A program made the translations under genes and the position numbers. A stretch of DNA of 54,149 nt from Phycisphaerales bacterium. Lineage in GTDB: Bacteria; Planctomycetota; Phycisphaerae; Phycisphaerales; UBA1924. Positions 16,208-25,112 of the stretch are shown piece by piece. Under the pieces are notes generated by a model. That model did no database searches and was not told the DNA's origin. It saw only the letters and a program-made list of their open reading frames with translations. Every line of letters begins with the position of its first letter. Within the stretch, counting starts at the first letter, position 1. The stretch lies in NCBI GenBank assembly GCA_027083355.1, contig JALWOY010000157.1, positions 1 to 54,149 of the forward strand, read 5' to 3'.

Positions 16208-18233
16208 CATTTTGTCGATCAACTGCGAAGTGGCGATCGAAGCGGCTGCGTCCGAGCAGGGCGACAACGCTCTGCCGCGCTTCAGCATGATCGCCTACAC
16301 CGGTGGCCCGATTCGGACGCTCGGCTTCGCCTACCCCGTCGTCGTGAACCTCGACGGCATGACGATCCCGACCCAGCAGCGGCCCGTGCGCTTCCAGCAC
16401 TCGGCCCTCGAAGGCGTCGGTCATACGCAGCGCATCGCCATCGAGGACGGCAAACTCATCGCCGAGGGTGTCGTCTCGCGCGACACGCCAGCGGCCCAAG
16501 AGATCGTCGCCAGCGGGAAGAAGGGATTCCCGTGGCAGGCCTCGATCGGGGCCTCGGTCGACGAGCTCGAGTTCATCAAGCGGGATGTCTCCGTGACGAT
16601 CAACGGCCGGAAGTTCAGCGGCCCGATCTATGTCGCCCACAAGACCACACTCAACGAGATCAGCTTCGTCGATCTCGGCGCAGATCAACAGACCAGTGCC
16701 CGCATCGCAGCGCAGCACCAGCAGGAGAACACACCGATGCCAGACGCTCAGAAAAACCATGACAATGTGTCGGTCACCGACGAAACGAAGAATGTCAGTG
16801 CTGGCAGCATCGAAGCGAGTCAGCCCAATCCAGCGCATCGCTCAAGTACCCTCAATGCCAGCGACCCGGCGGCGGAGATCGACCAGATTACCGCCCGGGC
16901 TCGCAACGAATCGCAGCGCCGACAGCGCATCCAGGAGATGACGGCCGAGGTGCTCGCGTCGCGTCCGGAACTCGCCGACGAACTCGGCAAACTGGCACAC
17001 GCTGCCCTCGAAGCGGGCTGGAAGCCGGACAAGTACCAGCTCGAGGTCATGCGACTCGGCCGGTCCTACAACGGGATCGGTGGGCCCCGTCGCCAAGATG
17101 ACCGACTCGATGGATCGGTCGTCGAAGCCGCGATGTGCATGGCGGGTGGGCTGGAAACCGAAACACTCGAAGGCAACTTCAGCGAACGCACGCTCGATGC
17201 CGCCAGCCGCCAGTACCGCCACGGGCTCGGGCTGTGCGAGACGCTCTTGATCTTCGCGCAGGCCAACGGCTATCGCGGGTATGGCCGCAGTGACCTCAAA
17301 GGGCTGCTCCAGTTCGCCTTCGCCGATGTGCAGGCGGCTGGTTTGAGCACCATGAGTCTGCCGGGGATTCTGAGCAATGTCGCCAACAAGTTCCTGCGGG
17401 CCGGGTTTGATGCCGTCGAATCGACCTGGCGGGATATCGCCGCGCTCCGTTCTGTACGCGACTTCAAGCAGGTGAGTAGCTATTCGCTCACCGGCGGGTT
17501 CGTTTACGAGGAGATTGCCCCTGGTGGCGAACTCAAGCACGCGACGGTCGGCGAGACGGCGTACACGAATCAGGCCAAAACCTACGGCCGGATGTTCGGC
17601 ATCGACCGGCGCGACCTGATCAACGACGATCTCGATGCACTCACCGCTGTCCCGCGCCGACTCGGCCGTGGCGGTGCCCTCAAACTCAACGAGGTCTTCT
17701 GGTCCACCTTCCTCAACAACGCGGGCTTCTTCACCGCGGGCAACAACAACTACGCAGAAGGTATGGACACGGCTTTGGGCATCGATGCCCTGACGCAGGC
17801 CGAGACGATGTTCCTCGACCAGACCGATCCCGACGGTCATCCGCTGGCCGTCGCACCGGTGATCCTGCTCGTGCCCAACGCACTCTATGTCCCGGCGACA
17901 CAGATCATGAACAGCACCGAGCTGCGTGATCCTGCTTCGACCAAGAAGACCCCGGTGGCCAACCCGCACGCGGGCAAGTTCCGGCCGGTGCGGTCAAGCT
18001 ACCTGAGCAACACCAACTACACGGGCAACTCGACCAAGGCGTGGTACCTGCTCGCCGACCCGAATGACATGCCGGTGATCGAGGTGGCGTTCCTCAACGG
18101 CCAGCAGCAGCCCACCGTCGAGAGCGCCGACGCCGACTTCAACAACCTCGGCATCCAGATGCGCGGCTACCACGACTTTGGATGTGCTTTGCAAGAGCCC
18201 CGGGGCGGCGTCCGCATGAAGGGTGAAGCGTAA
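16191..18233 (+). CDS. Prohead protease fused to major capsid protein (Mu gpT-like)
   Basis: 680 aa from ATG 16191, behind a GAGGAG site. The N-terminal 175 residues are an HK97-type prohead serine protease; H70 (VRFQHSALEGVG) and S118 (PWQASIGAS) are candidate catalytic residues. A charged, Gln/Asn-rich linker (about 180-245) may serve as scaffold or delta domain. The C-terminal part (about 350-680) resembles the Mu gpT major head subunit: SLPGILSNVANKFLRAGF, then FKQVSSYSLTGGF, GELKHATVGE and RDLINDDLDAL. The protease would cleave itself from the capsid protein during head maturation. The fusion replaces the usual two genes. Confidence 0.85.
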   Translation: MTTTPDILSINCEVAIEAAASEQGDNALPRFSMIAYTGGPIRTLGFAYPVVVNLDGMTIPTQQRPVRFQHSALEGVGHTQRIAIEDGKLIAEGVVSRDTPAAQEIVASGKKGFPWQASIGASVDELEFIKRDVSVTINGRKFSGPIYVAHKTTLNEISFVDLGADQQTSARIAAQHQQENTPMPDAQKNHDNVSVTDETKNVSAGSIEASQPNPAHRSSTLNASDPAAEIDQITARARNESQRRQRIQEMTAEVLASRPELADELGKLAHAALEAGWKPDKYQLEVMRLGRSYNGIGGPRRQDDRLDGSVVEAAMCMAGGLETETLEGNFSERTLDAASRQYRHGLGLCETLLIFAQANGYRGYGRSDLKGLLQFAFADVQAAGLSTMSLPGILSNVANKFLRAGFDAVESTWRDIAALRSVRDFKQVSSYSLTGGFVYEEIAPGGELKHATVGETAYTNQAKTYGRMFGIDRRDLINDDLDALTAVPRRLGRGGALKLNEVFWSTFLNNAGFFTAGNNNYAEGMDTALGIDALTQAETMFLDQTDPDGHPLAVAPVILLVPNALYVPATQIMNSTELRDPASTKKTPVANPHAGKFRPVRSSYLSNTNYTGNSTKAWYLLADPNDMPVIEVAFLNGQQQPTVESADADFNNLGIQMRGYHDFGCALQEPRGGVRMKGEA

Positions 18234-18312
18234 GTCGGGGTGATTGATGACCCAGTTTCCAAACAACGGACAACTCGATGGCAAAGAGCCCATCGACGAG
18301 GAGAACACAGCA

Positions 18313-18651
18313 ATGAACGCAACATACATCCATGAAGGCAGCTCGATCGACTACACCCCGGCGGCGGATGTGTCCGCTGGCGATGTGATCGTCCAAGGCG
18401 AGCTCGTCGGCGTCGCCAAGCTCGATATCCCTGCGAACACACTCGGCGCGTTGGCAGTGGTCGGTGTCTTCGACTTTCCGAAGGCCACCGGTGCGAGCAC
18501 GGCGATCGCCGAGGGGCTCGATGTGTACTGGGACGAGGCCAACACCGTGGCGACGACGGACAGTGCATCGGGTGCCAACAAACGCATCGGCCGGAGCATC
18601 GCGGCGGCGGAGGACAACGACATCACTGTGCGTGTGCGGATGAGTCAGTAA
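18313..18651 (+). CDS. DUF2190 capsid-decoration-type protein
   Basis: 112 aa from ATG 18313, behind GAGGAG; the frame is open upstream to 18244. The all-beta pattern of DUF2190 is visible: YIHEGSSIDYTPAADVSAGDV, VGVAKLDIPANTLGALAV, an EGLDVYWDE strand, and IGRSIAAAEDNDITVRVR at the end. These proteins lie directly after the capsid gene in many phages and are thought to decorate or stabilise the head. Confidence 0.85.
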   Translation: MNATYIHEGSSIDYTPAADVSAGDVIVQGELVGVAKLDIPANTLGALAVVGVFDFPKATGASTAIAEGLDVYWDEANTVATTDSASGANKRIGRSIAAAEDNDITVRVRMSQ

Positions 18652-18674
18652 GGGGATCGAAGGAAGGAGTCGCC

Positions 18675-19061
18675 GTGGCGGACATGCTCGAACAAGGTGC
18701 GACTTGGCTCGACGACCAGAGACACCAGCACATGACACGGACCGTGTCGTATGCACGCGGTGCAAGCACGGTCGAGGTGCAAGCCACGATCGGGCGGACT
18801 GTCTTTGAGCAGGCGGATGAGTACGGCATCGTCACCAAGACCGAGAGCCGGGACTACCTGATTCGCACGACTGACCTCGTGCTTGACGGCCAACCCACGC
18901 TGCCCAAACGGGGCGATCAGATCCGCGAGACCGACGGCGAAACCACCTTCGTCTACGAAGTTCTTTCACCCGGTGATGAACCCGTCTTCCGCTACGCCGA
19001 CCCGTACCGCAAGGCCCTCCGCATCCACACCAAGCACATCGCCACGGAGCCGACACCATGA
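18675..19061 (+). CDS. Putative head-tail connector protein
   Basis: 128 aa, GTG start behind GGAAGGAG. Mostly beta, with an ATSYARG-like early segment and DYLIRTTDLVL, then GDQIRE and FVYEVL, a pattern seen in short head-tail joining proteins. Position between decoration protein and tail genes supports this. No catalytic motif. Confidence 0.6.
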   Translation: MADMLEQGATWLDDQRHQHMTRTVSYARGASTVEVQATIGRTVFEQADEYGIVTKTESRDYLIRTTDLVLDGQPTLPKRGDQIRETDGETTFVYEVLSPGDEPVFRYADPYRKALRIHTKHIATEPTP

Positions 19062-19327
19062 GCCAGATGAACACGCAACATCAACCAAATAATGGACGAG
19101 TTCGTTGGGCCGGGATCGGTTTGACCGCCTTGATCGGCATTCTAGCCTTGACCGTCCAATGGGGCGTGGTGACGACCAAGCTCGATCAGGTCGGTCGGCA
19201 GCTCGACAGCCTGACCGTGGAGATCCGCAGTCTGCGTGGTGATCTGGTCTCGATCGAACGCCGTGTGTCGTACCTCGAAGGGCGATTCAACGGTCGCTCG
19301 CACAGCCAGGCAGGAGACCCACCATGA
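19058..19327 (+). CDS. Single-pass membrane protein with coiled coil
   Basis: 89 aa, in ATGA overlap. One hydrophobic segment (about 17-38, WAGIGLTALIGILALTVQWG) is followed by a heptad-patterned helix (TKLDQVGRQLDSLTVEIRSL). A membrane-anchored coiled coil in a structural operon could be a spanin- or holin-like lysis factor or a superinfection-exclusion protein. The sequence does not decide, and no endolysin is adjacent. Confidence 0.5.
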   Translation: MSQMNTQHQPNNGRVRWAGIGLTALIGILALTVQWGVVTTKLDQVGRQLDSLTVEIRSLRGDLVSIERRVSYLEGRFNGRSHSQAGDPP

Positions 19328-19773
19328 GCACCCCCAGCACACTCATCGCCATCGCCGACGCGGTCGTCGATTCGTTGAATGAGACTTCCGGGAGCGGAGC
19401 GTTCAGCCAGTCCTTGTCCGCCGAGCGGCACTACCAGCCTGTGTTCGATCTTCCGGAGATGAACGATCTGCATGTGTCGGTCGTGCCCAAGGGCGTCGAA
19501 GTCCTGGCTTCAAGCCGGAACCAGAACCAGCACGACTACGCGATCGACATCGGCGTGCAGCAGAAGGTGGCGGATGACACCGAGGCCGACGCTCTTATGA
19601 CGCTGGCTGAGGAGATCGCCGATCACTTCCGCCTTGGGCGTGTGCAGGTCGATGGCGTCGGCAGCGTGCCGGTGCTCAAGGTCAGTACCGAGCCCGTCTT
19701 CGCACCCGAGCACCTGACCGAAAAGCGTGTATTCACCAGCATCATCACTCTGACCTTCCGGGTGCTGCGATGA
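19324..19773 (+). CDS. Putative tail terminator/tail completion protein
   Basis: 149 aa, ATGA overlap. N-terminal helix (STLIAIADAVVDSLNE), then alternating strands with DLPEMNDLHVSVVPKG and YAIDIGVQQKV, a helix (TLAEEIADHFR), and a final ITLTFRVLR strand. This matches the fold order of tail terminators. It precedes the HK97 gp10-like gene, as expected for head-tail interface genes. Confidence 0.6.
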   Translation: MSTPSTLIAIADAVVDSLNETSGSGAFSQSLSAERHYQPVFDLPEMNDLHVSVVPKGVEVLASSRNQNQHDYAIDIGVQQKVADDTEADALMTLAEEIADHFRLGRVQVDGVGSVPVLKVSTEPVFAPEHLTEKRVFTSIITLTFRVLR

Positions 19774-20174
19774 CCAGTGCTGCCATTGGATTCCAAGTCA
19801 AGACCCGCGCGGACATCCCCAAGGTGCTCCGCAAAGTGCGGCGGGCGAACATCGAGAACCTCGGGCACGCGGGCGCATCGATCCGGCTCACCGCCAAACG
19901 CAGCATCCGCAAGAGCGTCAACCCGGCCGAGCCGGGCAAGCCACCCAAGACCCGGCGAGGGCAGCTCCGCAGTGCGATCCGATTCGCGGTGGAAAAGAAC
20001 AGGCAACGCGTTGTCATCGGCCCCGACCACCGCATCGTCGGCCAGTCCGCGCGAGCCCACGAGTTCGGCGGGCGATACAAGCGACAGCGATACCCCAAGC
20101 GGCCGTTCATGGGACCGGCGCTGACCAAGACCAAAGACCGCCTGCCCAAACACTGGACCGGCTCGGTGAGATGA
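19770..20174 (+). CDS. HK97 gp10-like head-tail joining protein
   Basis: 134 aa, ATGA overlap, very basic. Residues about 45-90 carry the GKPPKTRRGQLRSAI pattern and the AHEFGGRYK turn, ending with RPFMGPALTK; these are the hallmarks of gp10/minor tail joining proteins. It probably forms part of the ring between head and tail. Confidence 0.75.
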   Translation: MTSAAIGFQVKTRADIPKVLRKVRRANIENLGHAGASIRLTAKRSIRKSVNPAEPGKPPKTRRGQLRSAIRFAVEKNRQRVVIGPDHRIVGQSARAHEFGGRYKRQRYPKRPFMGPALTKTKDRLPKHWTGSVR

Positions 20175-20199
20175 AAGACAAGGCAGATAGGAGATCATC

Positions 20200-20622
20200 A
20201 TGGCCATCAAACTCGGCATGGACGCCGTGCTCAACTACAAGACCGGAGGCGTCGGAGGCGGCGGCTCGTGGACGGAACTATCCAATGTCAAGGATGTGAC
20301 GCTCAGCCTTGAGACCGGCGAGGCCGACATCACGACGCGTGCCAACTCCGGCTGGCGGGCGACCGTCGGCACGCTCAAGGAAGCGAGCGTCGAGTTTGAG
20401 ATGGTGTGGGACACCGCCGACGCGGGGTTCACGGCCATCAAGGACGCCTTCTTCAACAACACCGAAATCGGCCTGCAGGTGCTCGATGGGGCGGCCGGGT
20501 CTGGGCTCGAAGCCGACTTCTCGATCACCAACTTCAGCCGAAGCGAACAGCTCGAAGAAGCACTCACGGTGTCCGTCACCGCCAAGGTGACCTACGCCGG
20601 AACCGCGCCCGCTTGGATCTGA
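20200..20622 (+). CDS. Major tail tube protein
   Basis: 140 aa. The typical tail-tube pattern runs from LNYKTGGVG through TELSNVKDVTLSLETGEADITTR to a WRATVGTLKEASVEFEM strand and a final VSVTAKVTYAG. It is followed immediately by the chaperone pair and tape measure, the standard order in non-contractile tails. Confidence 0.8.
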   Translation: MAIKLGMDAVLNYKTGGVGGGGSWTELSNVKDVTLSLETGEADITTRANSGWRATVGTLKEASVEFEMVWDTADAGFTAIKDAFFNNTEIGLQVLDGAAGSGLEADFSITNFSRSEQLEEALTVSVTAKVTYAGTAPAWI

Positions 20623-20643
20623 TGAGAAGGGAGTGACTCGATC

Positions 20644-21141
20644 ATGAAAACATTCAAGGATAACGAGGGACGCACCTGGACCGTGAGCATCACGGTCGAC
20701 GCGATCAAGCGCGTGCGTGACCTGCTCGATGTGGACCTGCTCGAAGTCGTCAGCGGCAAGCTGATCGATCGACTCATCACCGATCCAGTGCTGCTCTGCG
20801 ACATCGTCTACGCCGTGTGCAAACCGGAGGCGGATGCGCAGGGCGTGAGCGATGAAGACTTCGGCCGAGCAATGGCGGGCGACGCGATCGAGCACGCGAC
20901 GACGGCGCTGCTCGAGGAACTTGTGTCTTTTTCCCCGAGCCCGAGGGACCGGGCGAATCTCAAACGAGTCCTCGACACTACCCGCCGCGTGATGGACAGG
21001 GCGAGGGACCTGGTCGAGCAGCGGATCGAGAGCGGCGAACTGGATCGGATCGCGGAGGAAGCGATGCAATGTCATGTGGGGGTTGCTGGCGATTCATCTG
21101 GCAACTCGCCGGGATCGTCGGCGTCGATCCCGCCGCCCTGA
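20644..21141 (+). CDS. Tail assembly chaperone, upstream part
   Basis: 165 aa. Small, helical and acidic, with FKDNEGRTWTVSITVDAIKRV at the start. The last 24 residues run in a low-complexity Ser/Gly/Pro stretch that overlaps the next frame by 73 bases, so the natural end may be a frameshift, not this stop. In lambda-like and related phages a -1 frameshift between two such genes makes a long chaperone needed for tail-tube assembly on the tape measure. Confidence 0.7.
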   Translation: MKTFKDNEGRTWTVSITVDAIKRVRDLLDVDLLEVVSGKLIDRLITDPVLLCDIVYAVCKPEADAQGVSDEDFGRAMAGDAIEHATTALLEELVSFSPSPRDRANLKRVLDTTRRVMDRARDLVEQRIESGELDRIAEEAMQCHVGVAGDSSGNSPGSSASIPPP

Positions 21142-21428
21142 CCCTGCGTGAGCTGGTCGCGATGGCCGAGGCGAGGCAGCGCGACGAGTGGGCACGCACG
21201 AGTTCGCTCATGGCCCTGATCGCCAACGCCAACCGCGACCCGAAGAGGCACCGTGCGTTCCGGCCGACCGACTTCGACCCGTTCAGCCAGGCAGAGAAAC
21301 CCAAGCAGAAGGTCGATGTGAGCATCCTGAAAGAGATCTTCATCGAGGGAAGGCATCAGGCACCGGGCACCAGGCATCAGGACGGAGCCGGGGAAACACA
21401 CGCCCGCAGATTCAAGGAGGAATCATGA
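21069..21428 (+). CDS. Tail assembly chaperone, downstream (-1 frame) part
   Basis: 119 aa. It is in the -1 frame relative to the preceding gene and is open well upstream of its own ATG. The segment WQLAGIVGVDPAALTLRELV, then MALIANANRDPKRHRAF and DFDPF, is the recognised C-terminal chaperone extension. A G5 run (21078-21082) lets Gly-tRNA re-pair after a one-base slip, although it is not a perfect slippery heptamer. Independent initiation at ATG 21069 is the alternative. Confidence 0.7.
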   Translation: MSCGGCWRFIWQLAGIVGVDPAALTLRELVAMAEARQRDEWARTSSLMALIANANRDPKRHRAFRPTDFDPFSQAEKPKQKVDVSILKEIFIEGRHQAPGTRHQDGAGETHARRFKEES

Positions 21429-21904
21429 CACACCGTCATTACGCATACATCTTCGCACTCGTGATGATCACGCTGACGCTCGGGGCTTGCTCTGGCTTCG
21501 ACCTCGGCGACATCGTGCGTGTGAAGACACCCAACACGATCCAGCAGACCAAGGGGCTCCCGTCCACGGTCACGCTCAACGAGGCGGAAGCCGAGTACCG
21601 CGCGTGGTTCGAGGAAACCCAGCGTGTCGGCTCGCAATGGAAGTCCAACATCGAGCGGGCGGGCGAGATCCGGGGCATCTTCAGCCAACTCACACTCTCC
21701 ACGCTCGACCAGGTCGGCCCGACCGTCGCGGGCGTCCCCATGCTCAGCCCGGCACTGCCCGCGATGACGGGTCTCGTCGGTCTCTTCCTCGGCACCGGCC
21801 GGCTCCGCAAGGAGAAGGAAGCCTCGTTCAACAAGGGCATGAAGGAGGGGCGTGTTGCTCTGCCCACCATCCCTTCGCAGCCCACGACCGCACTCAACAC
21901 CTGA
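21425..21904 (+). CDS. Putative phage lipoprotein
   Basis: 160 aa from ATG 21425, with an AAGGAGG site at 21415-21421. A signal segment (YIFALVMITLTLGACS) ends in a plausible lipobox (LGAC). A helix with WFEETQRVGSQWKS follows, then a hydrophobic stretch (MLSPALPAMTGLVGLFLG) and a basic tail. An exported lipoprotein between chaperone and tape measure is unusual. It could be an exclusion protein or part of the virion. Confidence 0.6.
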   Translation: MTHRHYAYIFALVMITLTLGACSGFDLGDIVRVKTPNTIQQTKGLPSTVTLNEAEAEYRAWFEETQRVGSQWKSNIERAGEIRGIFSQLTLSTLDQVGPTVAGVPMLSPALPAMTGLVGLFLGTGRLRKEKEASFNKGMKEGRVALPTIPSQPTTALNT

Positions 21905-21916
21905 TCGGAGCATCGC

Positions 21917-24265
21917 ATGGCATCCGCACGCGGCATCCGGGCAGGCGCAGCCTACATCGAGCTCTACGCCAACGACAACAAGCTTGTCCGTGGTCTCAAT
22001 CGCGCCCAGAAACGGCTCAAGGCGTTCGGCTCGTCTGTGCAGCGGATCGGCGCACGCCTCACTGGCATCGGCACCGGGCTCGCGTCGGGCTTTGCGATCT
22101 CGACGCGGGTGTTCGCCGGCTTCGACGATCGGATGCGCCAGGTGCAAGCTGTCACAGGCGCGACCGAGGCGCAGTTCCAGTCACTGCGTGAGGAAGCCAA
22201 ACGGCTCGGTCGGACGACATCGTTTACAGCGGGTCAAGTCGCCGAGGCGATGACCGAACTTGGCCGTGCCGGGTTCAAGCCCGAGGCCATCTTGTCAAGC
22301 ACAGAAGCGGTGCTGGCTCTGGCTCGCGCGACAAGCACGGAACTCCCCCGTGCCACCGAGATCGCCGGGGCGGCCTTGCGTGGGTTCGCTTTGCCCGTCG
22401 ATCAGATGGCTCGCGTGACGGATGTGCTCACCGCGACGGCCAACGGCAGCGCTCAGACACTCGACGACCTGGCCGAGGCGATGAAACCAGTCGCACCGAT
22501 CGCGGTGGAGGCGGGCGCGAGCATCGAAGAGACGGCCGCCGCGATCGCGGTGCTGGCCAACAACGGCATCAAGGGCTCGCTGGCGGGCAACGCGCTGGCG
22601 CGTGCGTACAAGAACCTCTCCAAAGAGTCGAACCAAACCCAACTCCGCAAGATCGGTGTCGAGGCGGTTGATGCGCAGGGGAATCTCCGCCCGCTCGCCG
22701 ACATCCTCAACGAACTGGCCAGGGCGACGAAAGGACTCGGCTCGGCCCAGCGGCTGTCGATCTTCGAGACGCTGTTCGGACGCGGCCAAGCCGCCGCCCT
22801 CAAGCTGGCATCATCCGCCGAGGCGTTCGATGCGTTGCAAGACCAGATTAAGAACTCCGCCGGGCTCGCGGTCAAGACGGCCGAGGAGATGGACGCGGGG
22901 ATCGGCGGCTCCTTCCGCAAACTGCTCTCCGCCGTCGAAGGCATCGCCATTGCCATCGGCGAAGCGATCCAGAAACCCGTCCGCCGGGCGGCCGACGCGA
23001 TCACCAAAATCTCGGGTTGGATCACCAACCTCACAAGTAAGAACCGCCAACTCGTCGTCACCATCCTCAAACTGACGGCCGTTGTGATCGGGGTCGGGAC
23101 TGCCTTGGTTGTCGCCGGGGCTGCGATCGTGGCCATCGGAGCGGTGTTCGGCTCGCTGGCTGCGATCATCACCGGCGTCGGCGCAGCGATCGGAATCATG
23201 GGCACGGTGCTTGCCGCATTGCTCTCGCCGATCGGGCTGGTGGCCGCAGCTGTCGTCGGTGTCGGCGTGGCGATCTTGACTGCAAGCGGTGCAGGGGCCG
23301 ACGCGCTCAACTGGCTGGGTGAGCAGTTCAACACACTCAAAGCAACCGTGACCAAGGTCATCGGCGGGATCGCCGACGCGTTGGCGGCTGGGGATGTCGC
23401 ACTCGCCGCCCAGATCCTCTGGCTCTCGCTCAAGCTTGTCTGGCAGAAGGGTGTCGCCGCGATCAACGCCGCCTGGCTCGAAGCCAAGCGATTCTTCATC
23501 TCCACCGCCCAGCAGATGTGGTTCGGGGCGTTGGCAGCGGCCCAGATCGGATTCCATGCCATCGAGGTGGCGTGGATCGAAACGACGGCCTTCCTCTCCA
23601 AGACCTGGACCAACTTTACCAGCGGCTTCAAGAAGATCTGGGAGACAGCGACTTCGTTCGTCGCCAAGCGGATGCTGGAGATTCAGGGGCTGTTCGATTC
23701 ATCGCTCGATGTCAAAGCCGCCAAGCAGGGCATCAACGATCAACTTGCATCACGACTCAATGAAATCGAATCGCAGGCCCGGCAGGCACTCGACCAGCGC
23801 GATCAGAAACGACAGCGTCAACGCGAGCAAGCCGCCCGAGAGAACGAGGCCACGCTCGCCGAGATCGGTCGACAGTTCGATGAGGCCCAGAAGAAACTCG
23901 ACGACCGCACCAACACCAAGATCGAGCAGACACAGCAGGCGCTCGATGAAGCCCGTCGCCAGCTCGATGAAGCGATCGCCAAGGCTGCCAAAGAACGCAA
24001 GGACGCGCAGAACGCCGGGGCTGATGCCAACGCGCCCGAATCGGCCGACAACCTCGTCGCCCGCATCCAGAAACAACTCGCTGGGTTGGGTAGCACCATC
24101 TCCGGAAAGACGACTGTCCGCGGCACCTTCAACGCCGCAGCCGTGCAGAGTCTGGCCGCCAGCGATCCGGTCGCTGAACGCACGGCCAAGGCCAGCGAGC
24201 AGACCGCAAGGAACACCAAACAACTCGTCACCGCCGCCCAGACCGGTGGATTGACCTTCGCATAA
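21917..24265 (+). CDS. Tail tape measure protein, TP901 family
   Basis: 782 aa. The N-terminal TP901 core is clear: AYIELYANDNKLVRGL, then FDDRMRQVQAVTGATEAQF, the RTTSFTAGQVAEAMTELG segment, and ANGSAQTLDDLAEAM. The centre (about 380-460) has three to four long hydrophobic segments, and the last 170 residues are Gln/Lys/Glu coiled coil. The protein sets tail length and is ejected into the cell; at about 1.5 angstroms per residue it would measure a tail of roughly 115 nm (inference). Confidence 0.92.
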   Translation: MASARGIRAGAAYIELYANDNKLVRGLNRAQKRLKAFGSSVQRIGARLTGIGTGLASGFAISTRVFAGFDDRMRQVQAVTGATEAQFQSLREEAKRLGRTTSFTAGQVAEAMTELGRAGFKPEAILSSTEAVLALARATSTELPRATEIAGAALRGFALPVDQMARVTDVLTATANGSAQTLDDLAEAMKPVAPIAVEAGASIEETAAAIAVLANNGIKGSLAGNALARAYKNLSKESNQTQLRKIGVEAVDAQGNLRPLADILNELARATKGLGSAQRLSIFETLFGRGQAAALKLASSAEAFDALQDQIKNSAGLAVKTAEEMDAGIGGSFRKLLSAVEGIAIAIGEAIQKPVRRAADAITKISGWITNLTSKNRQLVVTILKLTAVVIGVGTALVVAGAAIVAIGAVFGSLAAIITGVGAAIGIMGTVLAALLSPIGLVAAAVVGVGVAILTASGAGADALNWLGEQFNTLKATVTKVIGGIADALAAGDVALAAQILWLSLKLVWQKGVAAINAAWLEAKRFFISTAQQMWFGALAAAQIGFHAIEVAWIETTAFLSKTWTNFTSGFKKIWETATSFVAKRMLEIQGLFDSSLDVKAAKQGINDQLASRLNEIESQARQALDQRDQKRQRQREQAARENEATLAEIGRQFDEAQKKLDDRTNTKIEQTQQALDEARRQLDEAIAKAAKERKDAQNAGADANAPESADNLVARIQKQLAGLGSTISGKTTVRGTFNAAAVQSLAASDPVAERTAKASEQTARNTKQLVTAAQTGGLTFA

Positions 24266-24299
24266 CCCCCACGAACCCCCACGAGAGGAAATCCGCAGC

Positions 24300-25112
24300 G
24301 TGCCCATCACCGTCACGGAAAAGTTCGAGAGCAGGCGTTCGACCACGGGCGACAATCCGTCGGCCGAGCTCGGCTACACCGTGCGCGGCACCGAAGATGA
24401 CCTCGCGGCACGCACAGCGGTCGAATCAGCCAGCCCGGCGACCTACGACAACCTGCCGCGTCAGGCGGTGGCCGTCGAACCGGTCGGACCGGAGCACTGG
24501 GACGCGACGGTGCGCTACGCGCTGGATCAAGCTTCCTCCGCTCCGCCACAGACGGGCGAGAGTGTCTTCAACTTCGACACCGGCGGCGGCACGCAGCACA
24601 TCACCCAGTCCAAGGCCACTGTCGGCACCTACGCCGCCTCCGGCACGACCGCCCCGGACTTCCAGGGCGCAATCGGCGTGACGCAGGACTCGGTCAACGG
24701 AGTGGACATCACGGTGCCCGTCTACCAGTTCTCCGAGACGCACTACCTGCCCGCAACGCAGGTCACGACTGCGTACAAGGGCACGCTCTTCAGCCTCACC
24801 GGCAAGGTCAACAACGGCTCGTTCAGGGGGTTCGCAGCCGGTGAACTGCTCTTCCTCGGCGCGACGGGCTCGCGTCGCGGGACCGGACCCGACGACGATT
24901 GGGAGATCACCTTCCGATTCGCAGCCAGCCCCAATGTCACCGGCCTGTCCGTCGGCCCGATCAGCGGCATCAACAAGAAGGGGTGGGAGTACCTCTGGGT
25001 GCGCTACGCCGACGCCGAGGACACTGGCTCGGGCACGATCGTCAAGCGACCCATCGCGGCCTATGTCGAACGGGTCTACGACGATGGCAACTTCGGAGGG
25101 CTGGGCATATGA
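24300..25112 (+). CDS. Distal tail protein of unknown family
   Basis: 270 aa, GTG start behind GAGAGG. Beta-rich with repeated Gly/Thr turns; a FNFDTGGGTQHITQS strand and KGTLFSLTGKVN precede FRGFAAGELLFLGATGSRRG and a DDWEITFRFAASPNV stretch. Similar sequences sit directly after tape measure genes as baseplate or tail-tip components. No enzymatic motif. Confidence 0.6.
   Translation: MPITVTEKFESRRSTTGDNPSAELGYTVRGTEDDLAARTAVESASPATYDNLPRQAVAVEPVGPEHWDATVRYALDQASSAPPQTGESVFNFDTGGGTQHITQSKATVGTYAASGTTAPDFQGAIGVTQDSVNGVDITVPVYQFSETHYLPATQVTTAYKGTLFSLTGKVNNGSFRGFAAGELLFLGATGSRRGTGPDDDWEITFRFAASPNVTGLSVGPISGINKKGWEYLWVRYADAEDTGSGTIVKRPIAAYVERVYDDGNFGGLGI

Noticed and set aside
21078-21084. Canonical X-XXY-YYZ slippery heptamer in the tail chaperone overlap
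   Set aside because: The bases in frame do not fit the heptamer rule; only the P-site Gly codon can re-pair, so it is reported as a weak candidate.
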